Shown here in pieces: positions 17,325 to 26,900 of a DNA stretch of 64,000 nt. The translations under genes and the position numbers were made by a program. The notes beneath the pieces were generated by a model, which saw nothing but the letters and a program-made list of their open reading frames with translations, was not told the DNA's origin and ran no database searches. Positions within the stretch are counted from its first letter, which is position 1; every line of letters starts with the position of its first letter. Source of the stretch: Rhodothermaceae bacterium bin80 (GTDB lineage Bacteria > Bacteroidota > Rhodothermia > Rhodothermales > Bin80); assembly GCA_002238805.1 (NCBI GenBank), contig MPNB01000006.1, forward strand, positions 18,065 to 82,064, read 5' to 3'.

Positions 17325-18482
17325 ATGATCCGAGTGGCCATTTACGGGTTATTGATGCCCGCTGCCACGCTCGCTGCTCAGACGATAGTCGAGAGTGAAG
17401 ATCCAGGTCGCCCCGACTTGATCCTGTCGGACGAGCCGTTGGTGCGTATCGGTGTCCTTGAAGGTCCGATGGAATACATGTTCGGGGAAGTAACCAGCGC
17501 GATTCGGCTCGAAGATGGGAGCGTGGTTGTGACGGACGAGCAGAGCTACGAAGTTCGGATGTTCGATGCCGGTGGTCGGCACGTGTGGACGAGCGGACGG
17601 CAAGGCGAGGGACCGGGAGAGTACGGGGGACTCCGGTTGCTGCGAGGCTGCCCGGGAGCCGCGGTCACGGTTTTCGACTGGCATCTGGACCGAATTACCG
17701 AACTCGACGCGGAGGGCAACGTGACCGACACACGGAGGCTCGGCGAGGTCGGAGTGAATCCGTATAGCGAGCCCATGTGCGCGCCCGATGCCAGCTTAAT
17801 CTTCACGCCTTGGCCGGAAACGGACTACGCATCCTTGACGATGGGCGAGATCTACCGCTGGAGCATGTCGCTGAACCGATCGAGGGGTGACAGCGTGATG
17901 GTCCTGCGTTCCGGGATACCCGGTACAGAGCGTTTCTTTTATGGCGGGGGCACCGGGCCAAGGGAGTGGGGAAAGGCCATGGTCTTCGCGGCGACTGGCA
18001 CCGGCGTGTGGTACGGATCGGGAGACGACTACGAACTCGAACATGTTGACTGGAGTGGTCGTGTCACGCGCATCGCGCGGTGGGCCGGGCCGGACCGGGA
18101 GGTGACAACCGAGCATCTCGACCGCTACCTGAGTGCCTACCTAGCTCGGTACGACACACCTGCGGAGCGCCAGCGCTTCGAGAGCGAGCGCTGGCGGGAC
18201 ATTCGGAATGACCTGCCGGAGCGGTTCCCCGCCTTTGAAGCGGACGGGCTCATAGCGCTGCCGGACGGCAGTCTGTGGGTCACCACCTTCGGCTGGCGGT
18301 CGCCGGACCAGGAACTCCATCTGCTGCACCCAAGCGGTAGTTGGGTGGCTCGCCTCGTTATCCCCGCGCGCTCGACGCTGCTGGACGCTGGGCCGGACTG
18401 GATGCTCCTACTGGAGCGCGGCGAATTCGGTGAGCACAGCGTGGCCGTGTACGAGTTGGTGGAGGCGGGCGATGCCGGTTAG
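17325..18482 (+). CDS. Secreted six-bladed beta-propeller protein, G+C-rich cargo
   Basis: This 385-residue protein has a signal peptide (MIRVAIYGLLMPAATLAAQ). The mature part is built of NHL/6-bladed propeller repeats: AIRLEDGSVVVTDEQSYEVRMFDAGG, then the characteristic GRQGEGPGEYGG, and later blades LIALPDGSLWVTTFGW and LLHPSGSWVARL. The GxGxGPGEF-type motif is common in secreted propellers of high-G+C environmental phyla such as Gemmatimonadota. I start at 17325 because the 30 upstream codons have no secretion character. Base composition and codon use are clearly G+C-richer than the flanks, supporting recent transfer within the composite element. No catalytic residues are evident. Confidence 0.75.
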   Translation: MIRVAIYGLLMPAATLAAQTIVESEDPGRPDLILSDEPLVRIGVLEGPMEYMFGEVTSAIRLEDGSVVVTDEQSYEVRMFDAGGRHVWTSGRQGEGPGEYGGLRLLRGCPGAAVTVFDWHLDRITELDAEGNVTDTRRLGEVGVNPYSEPMCAPDASLIFTPWPETDYASLTMGEIYRWSMSLNRSRGDSVMVLRSGIPGTERFFYGGGTGPREWGKAMVFAATGTGVWYGSGDDYELEHVDWSGRVTRIARWAGPDREVTTEHLDRYLSAYLARYDTPAERQRFESERWRDIRNDLPERFPAFEADGLIALPDGSLWVTTFGWRSPDQELHLLHPSGSWVARLVIPARSTLLDAGPDWMLLLERGEFGEHSVAVYELVEAGDAG

Positions 18483-18549
18483 CTCGGATGGTCGGATCGG
18501 GCCTGTCACCAATCGGAAAACCGAATGGGAGCTCTCTCCCCTCAATGAC

Positions 18550-19246
18550 CGAGACATCGTACTCATCCGCGCTATGTTTGAGGGCATGGTGATCAAACGC
18601 CATATTCAGCCCGATATACGCTCTGTGTTCATCAGCATAAACGGATGAACATTCCTCTACGGTCTCCTCAATATTCGGGGCAACATAGCCTTACTCGTCT
18701 TGTCTACGTGCATTGTAACGACGGCCCCGCTATGCTCCCGCAACCCGATTACAGCTGCTTTGCCAACGGTGCCTACACCAGCGTTTTGACGCTTGGAAAC
18801 GTGCTTATTCTTCCCCTTGCCACCGAAATAGGTTTCGTCTATTTCCGCCTCACTAGCCAGCATCTGTTTTCTGTATCGCAAGCCTTACGGATGCGATGCT
18901 CCGTGAACCACGCTGTTTTCTGGGTAATACCCACTTCCTTTGCAAACTGGATACTGGAGAGTCCTTTCCGCGCAGTAGTCATCAGATAGGTTGCAAATAG
19001 CCATTTCTGCAATGATACCCTGGAATTCTCCATGACCGTACCAGTCCGAACGCTGAACCTGCTTTTGCTGGCTGGACAATCCCCGCATTTGTACTGCATC
19101 CTGCCCTTGATTTGCCAAACCTTAGTACTCCCACAGCGAGGGCAAACAGGTTCACTCCCCCAGCGCTGTTGCGCAATATAGCTCCGGCATGTATTTTCAC
19201 CGGGAAACTTCTTGTGGAACTCTGAAACGCTAAGATAGTCTTTCAT
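18550..19246 (-). pseudogene. Frameshifted IS1595/ISXO2-family transposase, right arm
   Basis: The minus strand starts MKDYLSVSEFHKKFPGENT and contains the full zinc ribbon (CPRCGSTKVW ... YKCGDC). It then changes frame near 18880 into ASEAEIDETYFGGKGKNKH, which carries the first catalytic Asp, and changes again near 18680 into VYADEHRAYIGLN, which carries the second. The expected third acidic residue region (NGIESFW-like) is missing because the coding sequence runs into cargo DNA near 18550. With two frameshifts and a truncation, this copy is inactive. The short G+C-rich stretch 18483-18550 holds only the junction. Confidence 0.8.
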
Positions 19247-19354
19247 CGGTACAATTAAATGCTTTTTGCACCCTGTTAAATTGTACCAAAAAGTTTCGAA
19301 ATTGCAAGGATTTGGTACAGTTTAAGGATGTAATTCCCTTGATTTTGTTCAATC

Positions 19355-19737
19355 ATGAAGATAGAGCCGCCATACGGATTACGACAACGCGTAGGCCTGT
19401 TCCTGGGTCCAATTTGGCTGTTGGCGGCGCTTGTGCTTCCTCCCCCGAGCGGACTGGTACTGGAAGCCTGGTACACAGCAGGCGCAACTCTATTGATGGC
19501 CACATGGTGGATCGCTGAATCTATCCCAATTCCCGCAACTTCCCTTCTCCTGTCTGTACCTGCAGTCCTGGAAGTCGGTTATACGTTTCATCTACCCGTT
19601 GCTACGCTCTCCCAATGCCACCGTTCATGGCAATGACGCGTCGTGGTCTTCGAAATGACACGTGCAGGCTTTGTGTCAATTTTACCATCCTTGCGCTGAT
19701 AACTGTTTGTGCGTACCCTATTAAGTGCCTAGGGAAT
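19355..19737 (+). pseudogene. Internally deleted DASS (SLC13) transporter gene copy
   Basis: The first about 66 codons (PPYGLRQRVGLFLGPIWLLA, then MATWWIAESIPIPATSLL) are nearly identical to the intact transporter gene at 30048-31544. From about 19548 the sequence jumps to the homologue of its last fifth (HLPVAT..., then GTCTTCGAAATG, and TGCTGATAACTGTTTGTGCGTA), missing roughly 1 kb and frameshifted. It ends within about 85 bp of the six-gene locus and starts 17 bp from the composite IS end. It is a decayed duplicate that flanks the locus in direct orientation with the intact gene. Confidence 0.8.
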
Positions 19738-19820
19738 TAGAGTTGACGCAAAGTTATCCAGACTGAACGATGCGATATAATAGGATGTTGCATGGCCACG
19801 ACTATGTCGAGGTTTTGAAA

Positions 19821-20402
19821 CTAATCGGTCTGTATTTTACCATAAAAGTAACCCTGAAGATCGTCCATCCATAGATTGTTAATCGTACTCTTTCCAGCAC
19901 CACCATCCGTCAACCTTATATAAAACCGACAGCTTCCACGAACATCTCCATTCCCTGCTCTGTATGCTTTGTCGCGAAGTATTTTCAGAGTATCCAGGTT
20001 GATCTCTTGCCCATGAAGCCCCCCGAGGTAATTGTGCAAGTCAAGCCATCTCTGTCGAACCTTTGGATTCTGTGCATATTCGATATTATACCTTGCTCGT
20101 GAACGCACATCAATCGTCATCAGTAATTGGGTGTTTTCGTTTTTATCCTTCATACAATGAGGAGCTCCCGGTCCAATGTCCTCCTCCAGTTCTTTGATTT
20201 TGTCATTGAGAGCAACTATACTGACATTGAGACTAGCTATACTGTCATTGAGGCTAGCTATACTGTCGAGAAGTACTTTACCACCATCTTTCGAAGTCTT
20301 GACATAGTAAATTCCACCCAGAAGAATGCCAGTCACTGTAATTGCAGTCATTAAATCTGCAATGGCAGGCCAGACTGTGATCTGCGTCCGGTATCTCCGC
20401 AT
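19821..20402 (-). CDS. MotB/ExbD/ZorB-like single-span protein of the tubulin-actin locus
   Basis: This 193-residue protein begins with a short basic stretch and WPAIADLMTAITVTGILL, a single transmembrane helix. Its early Asp16 matches the ion-binding Asp of MotB, ExbD and ZorB stator subunits. A coiled coil follows, built from a repeated LNDSIASLN-type unit (about residues 44-72). The C-terminal domain (CRFYIRLTDGGAG near the end) is not an OmpA domain that I recognise. Its start overlaps the stop of the upstream MotA-like gene (TAATG), so the two are translationally coupled. I infer the second subunit of a proton or sodium channel. Confidence 0.6.
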   Translation of the reverse strand: MRRYRTQITVWPAIADLMTAITVTGILLGGIYYVKTSKDGGKVLLDSIASLNDSIASLNVSIVALNDKIKELEEDIGPGAPHCMKDKNENTQLLMTIDVRSRARYNIEYAQNPKVRQRWLDLHNYLGGLHGQEINLDTLKILRDKAYRAGNGDVRGSCRFYIRLTDGGAGKSTINNLWMDDLQGYFYGKIQTD

Positions 20403-21886
20403 TATTGTCGCTTCTTTTCAATTGTTTGGATAAGTTCCTTAATGAATTCAATCAGATTGTCCATAGTTATATCCATTCCTGCGTGTGTCTTCTGCATTGT
20501 TTTTAGCAACTTCTCCGTCTGACCAACAACGGGCATCAGCGCTTCATTCGTAGTGGATTGTAGTGTTTCATTAATACTGACTGTGACTTTCTTCAATTCT
20601 TCGGGGATTTCCGAAAGTGTATTTGCTGACTGCTGGAGATTTGTGCCGAACTGTTTCGCTGCAGCAGGCATTTGCTCAGTCGTCCCTTCCAGATACGAAC
20701 CCATCCTCTTAAGAGGCACAACGATCTGTTCATCAACATCACGCCTCAAAGCCTCAAAGATATCCCCCACGATTGTACTACTCTGACTGACAAACCAATT
20801 CTTTAATTTTTCCTGATTCTCTGCTATCATCCCGGATAGTTCTGTCCTTTCCCTCCTCAGGTCATCTATTTCTTGCAGAAAAGCATCTCTTAAGGCCTGC
20901 ACATGTCTCTCTGCCGCCCTTCCGAAGATATTGTCAAGACCCTCAAGCGAGTCTCGAATATTATTCGGCAACGGCTCCAACATTCCTTTAAGCTCGACGA
21001 GAAAGTCTTCGGTAATCCTCTGTAGATCGTCTTGGCCTTCTTTCATGGCTTTGACCAATTTTCCCTGTCTCTCGGAACGGTTTTTTATATCCGTAAGGAG
21101 TTCCTTGATTGCATTCACGAAACTGTCCTGACCATCCTCAATCCTATTCTCCCAAGCACTGCATGACCCATCTATAATTTCCTCTAGACGCTCCGGCAAT
21201 GTACCCATTGGAGCGATCGTACTGGCCAAATGATCGGTTGCAGTTGTTATCCCTTCTGCTGCACTCGTCAAGTTCTTGATACCATCTGAAGTTTGCAGCT
21301 GCACGCGTTGCATCTCATCCTGACTATCCAAAACTTTTTGGGCAAAGGACTGCATAACTTCGACAAAAATAGTTAGACCGCCCAGATCCCCGTTTCCCAT
21401 TAGAGAAGGGATTTTGAATGTGCTTTCTTTCTCTATTATGGCTTCAGCCTTCTCAGCCACCTTATCTTGCGTGGCGGGCAAAATCCGCAGTACAATTAAG
21501 AGATGACACCCAAGCCCCACCAAACTTGAAAACAAGGCAAAAATGATACCCCAGACTATACTCGATTCCATGGAATCTGGCATGGAATCGGCATCTAGGC
21601 TTAGAAACGGCATGAATCCAATGATTCCAATAACAAACAAAAGCATTGTTCCACCAATGCCAATAACCAAAGCGGCATTGGAAAACCTTCTGATGCCATC
21701 TAGATAAGATTCCCCCAATCGATCAAACTGATCGATTGTTAGGTCCTTGCGTACGCCAATTTCCTCCAGCAGGTCGTCCGAAGCTTGCTTGGCTCTCCGG
21801 AAATTATTCCATTGGAGAAATATCAACACAACGAGTGCAGGGATCTCTACTACGATGACTGTCCCCATTTCTATCGCCCTCCGCAA
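20402..21886 (-). CDS. MotA/TolQ/ZorA-like channel protein with long cytoplasmic tail
   Basis: This 494-residue protein has three predicted membrane helices: about residues 9-26, 68-96 (AALVIGIGGTMLLFVIGIIG) and 109-135 (WGIIFALFSSLVGLGCHLLI). The GxxGTMLxFVxG and SSLVGLG sequences resemble the pore helices of MotA, TolQ and ZorA. The remaining about 350 residues are helical and coiled-coil-like, reminiscent of the long intracellular tail of ZorA rather than of short TolQ or MotA proteins. It overlaps the upstream lipoprotein gene by 16 bp and the downstream MotB-like gene by 1 bp. The family-level call rests on topology and pattern, not on a database match. Confidence 0.6.
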   Translation of the reverse strand: MRRAIEMGTVIVVEIPALVVLIFLQWNNFRRAKQASDDLLEEIGVRKDLTIDQFDRLGESYLDGIRRFSNAALVIGIGGTMLLFVIGIIGFMPFLSLDADSMPDSMESSIVWGIIFALFSSLVGLGCHLLIVLRILPATQDKVAEKAEAIIEKESTFKIPSLMGNGDLGGLTIFVEVMQSFAQKVLDSQDEMQRVQLQTSDGIKNLTSAAEGITTATDHLASTIAPMGTLPERLEEIIDGSCSAWENRIEDGQDSFVNAIKELLTDIKNRSERQGKLVKAMKEGQDDLQRITEDFLVELKGMLEPLPNNIRDSLEGLDNIFGRAAERHVQALRDAFLQEIDDLRRERTELSGMIAENQEKLKNWFVSQSSTIVGDIFEALRRDVDEQIVVPLKRMGSYLEGTTEQMPAAAKQFGTNLQQSANTLSEIPEELKKVTVSINETLQSTTNEALMPVVGQTEKLLKTMQKTHAGMDITMDNLIEFIKELIQTIEKKRQ

Positions 21887-23319
21887 TCCAGTGGTGGAAA
21901 AGGCGCAATAGTTGCTATATACTTGTCAGGACGCAAAGCATCAGTAAACTGGCCGAGATGAAATGTCGACTCAATGCCGCACCTAGTGGAAGACCATGCA
22001 CTCCAATCAACCACCTCAGATACGTTGTAACTCAACTCTGCGGTTACTTTACTCTTCTCCGCTATTATGATTCCATCATCATCACAGGTCTTGGTGGTAT
22101 CCGCTTCTTCTCGCTGCTCGTCCTCATGAATTATGCGGTACACAGATCTACAGTTGAGCTCAAGGTTTACCTGTGATTTATCACTTTTTTGCAGCCTCGT
22201 GATCGTGCTGGAAATACCAATTGAATCTATTGGGCGTGAATCTGCTGGAATTTCGCTTATCGTTATTCGACGGTCTACAAACTTGCCCGTCAATTGAGGT
22301 GTCTTCGAGTTGTATCGGCAAGAATACCCTCTTTCTGGGGTAAGCTCCGCAAGTCTTGGACTACTCTCTTCCAAGTCGTGCCAAACGAAATCTACCTCGG
22401 TACCCCAATCTAAATCAGAATCCCCCTCGACTGTTAAAGGGACAAGAGTCATGAACTCATACTTTATACGTTCTTGGCTTATACCTGACTCACGAAGTCC
22501 CTCGAGCAGCCCTCCCAAGATTTCGCTAACAAGGTTGTCTTTTCCCGCATCTCTCTCACTGCTCCGGCCTAGAACAAGGACATAAAGCGGGCTCTTTACG
22601 AATTTCTCCAATGGCCGATACCTTTGTTGGCACTCGTCAAACCAACATCCCAAAGAGCCAGACTGAGCATCGCATGCACCACTGCGTACTCCCCAGTACT
22701 CAATTCGAACGCCTAAAAGCGCCATGTGAATTGTGCCATTGTTAAAATGCTCGTTAAGCGGTGCGAGGTACGGAAGCAGACCAGTAGGTCCGATGCCATG
22801 CTCAGTAGTCGCCATCAAGTCGCTAATGAGGGCAGCACCCATCATGCTGCCATTCTGGAGGCCCGTAACCAGGTCTTCGATCCCCTCATCTAGACGAGAA
22901 GAATTGCCATTAAAAAATTTTCGCAACAGACGTTCATTACATTGGATCGGATCAACCGAACTAGTAATTCCGAAACATTGTAGTGTACCCCCGTAACCTG
23001 CCCCGAACCATGCTGACTTAAGCAAGTCATGGATATTCAGAAGAGCATCCTGACTGTCTGGATTCGTCTCATGTACATATCCTCCCATAGGAACGGATCG
23101 ATCCCAGAAGAGCTGGAAACTCTCTGGAAGTGAATCACTGTTGAAAAAAAACCCGGTCGATCCAGCATCTTCCCAAACAGGCGCAACCTTCGCCTTCACA
23201 CGGATCTCCACTGAATCTTTCGGTGGGTTCCCACAATTAGTAAGCACTATCCCTAAAACGACTATGGATACGACTATACGCATGGAAATACTGAATCTTT
23301 TGCTTTTGGTAACTGCCAA
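21871..23319 (-). CDS. Lipoprotein with vWA-like MIDAS segment
   Basis: This 482-residue protein has an N-terminal hydrophobic stretch ending IVLTNCGN, a plausible though unusual lipobox with Asn before Cys29. SFQLFWDRSVPMGGYV (Asp73) looks like the first strand and MIDAS (DxSxS-like) of a von Willebrand A fold, and the strand SPLYVLVLGRSS later fits the same fold. The C-terminal half (about residues 300-482) is beta-rich with several Cys residues (YSCRYN, ELNCRS, TTKTCDDD, STRCGIES), consistent with an exported protein. An alternative start is the Met at 23283. The position between the giant protein and the channel genes suggests a periplasmic sensor or regulator; that is inference. Confidence 0.5.
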   Translation of the reverse strand: MAVTKSKRFSISMRIVVSIVVLGIVLTNCGNPPKDSVEIRVKAKVAPVWEDAGSTGFFFNSDSLPESFQLFWDRSVPMGGYVHETNPDSQDALLNIHDLLKSAWFGAGYGGTLQCFGITSSVDPIQCNERLLRKFFNGNSSRLDEGIEDLVTGLQNGSMMGAALISDLMATTEHGIGPTGLLPYLAPLNEHFNNGTIHMALLGVRIEYWGVRSGACDAQSGSLGCWFDECQQRYRPLEKFVKSPLYVLVLGRSSERDAGKDNLVSEILGGLLEGLRESGISQERIKYEFMTLVPLTVEGDSDLDWGTEVDFVWHDLEESSPRLAELTPERGYSCRYNSKTPQLTGKFVDRRITISEIPADSRPIDSIGISSTITRLQKSDKSQVNLELNCRSVYRIIHEDEQREEADTTKTCDDDGIIIAEKSKVTAELSYNVSEVVDWSAWSSTRCGIESTFHLGQFTDALRPDKYIATIAPFPPLDCGGR

Positions 23320-23368
23320 GCTCCTGGTATACTACGAGATAACACCTTGATTCTGTTCTGACTGCATA

Positions 23369-23818
23369 TTAAGAACGGTAGCCCCGAAGCGAATTGCGGA
23401 TACCCTTAGCCTTATTCAGGCATACCTGAAGATCGCGTAAGATCGCATCCTTTGATCTAGAAGACGACGATTCCCGGTGCAAGATCACAGATAGCGCTCG
23501 TAGTCTCCGCCCAATCAAGTCAGGAAAGACTCGAAATATGACGAACTGGATCACGCTATAGCTTCTGTATAAGTCAGAGAACTGTGCCCACGTCGTCTTT
23601 CCAGATAAAGGCTCTTTCTCCTGCGGGGAAGGGATCCCGGTCAATCGAGAAATGTCCTCAGTAATGATCAGTACATTTTGCAGGACGAGTAAATCTGTGG
23701 AAAGTAGTCGCCTAGGCAACTTTCTGTCCAGGATATCAACTGACTGTATGATGCGGCAACCAAACCGAAGCGCCCATGCAGCCATTATACAAGTCACTCG
23801 AACCATAATTGGTTTCAT
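23369..23818 (-). CDS. Hypothetical 149-residue basic protein of the tubulin-actin locus
   Basis: No family is recognised. The protein is Arg-rich, mostly helical in character, with moderately hydrophobic segments near the N-terminus (VRVTCIMAAWALRFGC) and the centre (VIQFVIFRVFPDLIG). It lacks a convincing signal peptide. It lies between the giant gene (143 bp upstream) and the lipoprotein gene (49 bp downstream) on the same strand, so it probably belongs to the operon. The 23.82-23.96 kb gap shows no other feature. Confidence 0.45.
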   Translation of the reverse strand: MKPIMVRVTCIMAAWALRFGCRIIQSVDILDRKLPRRLLSTDLLVLQNVLIITEDISRLTGIPSPQEKEPLSGKTTWAQFSDLYRSYSVIQFVIFRVFPDLIGRRLRALSVILHRESSSSRSKDAILRDLQVCLNKAKGIRNSLRGYRS

Positions 23819-23962
23819 TTTTATTGAGTCGATAAATTAAACCGATACACGCCTCGGACTAGAACTTGGCCTTTGCATTGTCGCTGATCTCTACCAGATA
23901 TGACCTCCATAGAGCTGAATATCGGAGTTGAGTAAGCCTGGTGACCCAACTACATGATTCAA

Positions 23963-26900
23963 TCAACCCATAATATTCTCTGAGTTGAACGCGTTTTCCC
24001 AAATCAGTGCGGCCACGGGAGCATCCAGTTTACGGACGTCTCGAGAACTTTCATCTTTTAGACCTTTATTGATCTTCCGCATGCAGTTATCATCAATTCT
24101 TACGGTAACCTTAGGATGCCCTTCCAGCGGATAGTCTACAAGCAGCGGTGGATCAATTTCCTCCCAAACGTAAAGCTCAACACTCTCTTCGACATTTTCG
24201 AACGGCAAAGCATCAAACCAATTCTTTTGTACTCTCTCTCCCAGATGATCGTCGAATACAAGTTTTGCCAGCGGAAATTTATGACTCCTTTTCAATACAT
24301 CATTTGGACTCATTTCTTCGCCCACGGCATTCTTGATTGGGCCGAGTTTGGGGTCAGACCTACCCTGATCCTCGTGCCATATCTCCGAGTTAAGCTCATT
24401 TAGTCCCACATCATTCCAGAAATCACTGGCGCGGCGCTGAATCCGCTCCTTGATCTTGCTCTGAATCTCTATATAATCGCTGCTGTCATACCAGAGACGC
24501 CACCCATTACCCTGGATCTGAACAACAATCTTCAAATCCTTGCGGTCTTGTTCATTTTCAAGTTTTGGCCAAATATCTTTCCCAATGTAAGCGACAAGGC
24601 TCCGTGCCAAAAAGTCTGTGATGAACCAAAAGTAGCGATGAATCAGTCGAACCGCCGTCTCCTTACGCTCCCTACCTTCAGCAGAATTTTCAAAACCTTC
24701 AAGCCCTAGATATTCAGACTTACTATTCCAGAGGGCGATATGAAATAATTGTTCTGACCCCATCGAACGCATCCATGCCCGCAGATTCATGAGACAGGCA
24801 TCCGAATTATTAGCCTGCTTCCAACCTCTGTCCTTCGGCAGGCACGAGTCTGCCTTTTTTGCCAGCGTTTCTAGAAGTAAGTGGCCACCCAACTTTACAC
24901 TATCTGCCACCTCCCCAAATTTGTTTCTTTTGCCATCCTTTACCTCACCATCAGAACAAGAGAGTAAAATATCCAGAGTTCTGCCCCCCAAATCCGCCAC
25001 AAGCTTCACTTCCAGCTTATCTCTTGTCCCCATTGCTTTCTTAGCAGCGTGGGATTCGCTATATAATCCTGAACCAACAAGCTCAGCTTCGCATCCAAGA
25101 TCTTCCCTGATGCACTTGAGTACTTCTTGGATTGATGTCTTGTATTTCTCAGTATCCCTCGTGGATGTGCCGCGCAACGGATACGTGAATGTGAACTCAA
25201 TCTTCTTGGGTACTTGCCCTAACTTTCTGATAATATCGGCCACGAAAACTTCGATAGCCATGCGAAGATAACACTTGCGAAGCCAAGGCTCTTTCCCCTT
25301 AAAACCACGCTGTTTAGTCTCCCACTTAAATCCAGATAGTACGTGCGCACTTCCATCAGATCTCCGCAACCTCACATTAGGGATCGCATAGTGTGTCATG
25401 GGCTCCCACTCATCTTCAACTCTTCCTGATTCTAGAGTATCAAGCTTTTGGGTGGCCCACAGATCTGATGACAACAACGATTTTGAAGTGCCTCCATTTT
25501 CTTTTTCAGAATATGTAGGTCGCCATGTATCCAGTTGCATCGCGGGGTCAGGTTCATTTGGCCAGTTTTCACTAATGTGCAACGACAGTTTTTCCTTATC
25601 GGGAATATCAGGAACCAACTCAGCAGCGAGATCAACCGTTTGGGCACCCTCCTTGTTTTTCTTCTCCACAGCAGCCACGGTGTGCGAAGTACCAAAGTCT
25701 ACAGCAAGCTTCCATGAGTCATCGGCTTTTGAAAGTTCTTCCAAAGCAATTAGATAAATACCTACATCTTCCTTTATATCATGATCGTAAGCACACAAAG
25801 CCACAGGCGGGCCTCCCACATGTCGACTTTTTTTGACATCAAATTTTACGGGATGGCTGGGGCCAAACCCCTCTGGAGGACCTGATTGCAACCTGGACAA
25901 AGCACCACCCTTCTCAGAATTCTCATATATCGTACGAACTTCCAGTGATTTCTGTGTCGAGTGACTATAGACATAGTAGGCCCTCCACGAGTCTTCATTT
26001 CTCTTGGTTCTGAAATTGGGCCAGATCATCCAATGAGCCCGTGCTCGTTTTTCTGGACGAACTGTGATCTTGACCGGTTTGCTTCTCCCCCTGAGATTAA
26101 GTGTCCAACATACCTTGTCATCCTTAACTTCGCGCTTAATGGTTTCTATGCTCTTATTGGTCAAATTGTCGATTAATACTTCTCCTTCACCTCCTTGCCT
26201 ACTCTTATCTGGGGACACCACCAGCCCGATGTAATCTGGACGAAGTGGGATATCTGGATAAATGAGTTCTTCCGCACTGCATTTGGATCCAGGAACTGGT
26301 TGCTGCTCAAGCGGAACGCAGATCCGTATTTTGATCGCATCTATGTCAATCACACGGATATTATCAACATAGATCGTATTCTCTAAGTCTTCCTTGATCC
26401 AAATTTGGTTTTTCGCCTCATTCCTTCCCCATGCGAAAATTTTTCCCTGCTTTTGGATTTCATCTAAATGTCTCTTCCAAATCATATGCACGGGATGAGG
26501 AAGACCCGGCATGCGAAAATCTTTGACCAGCTTGAACCCCCCGATCTCTTTGAACTCTGGAACTCTCTTGATAAGCTCATCTACCTGCTCTCCATCCGCA
26601 TCTGAGCCATCGGGGAGAAATGTGGACTCACCCTCTACTGGCAACGGAATTTCCCATGATTCATCTCCCAAACGAATTGAGAGATGTTCTGCAATCCCAA
26701 ACGATCCAACCTTATCCTTGCAACGCTCACTCAGAACATCAACTAAAACCAAGCGAGAACCCTTAGGAATATCCTCCGCCAGCCGTTTGACCCAACCTGC
26801 AATACAGCTCCAGGTCTTTGCACTTGCTGAACCCAATGCACCCCAGCTTTCCGACTCCTTCCAATCCCGCTTCTTCGCATAATCAGTAAGCTCTTCCCAT

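Larger units (their letters stand above)
16938..19338. mobile_element. IS1595/ISXO2-like composite element with foreign cargo
   Basis: Perfect 11-bp inverted repeats GGGAATTACAT (16938-16948) and ATGTAATTCCC (19328-19338) bound the segment. The outer about 220 bp on each side are inverted copies of one IS: its 5' end and the first 45 transposase codons. Two close copies of the terminal repeat also occur near 17190-17209 inside the left arm. The right arm has a longer but frameshifted transposase. Between the arms sits a single G+C-rich gene. No exact target-site duplication was found, although both outer flanks are AT-rich. It looks like a decayed composite or compound transposon. Confidence 0.65.
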
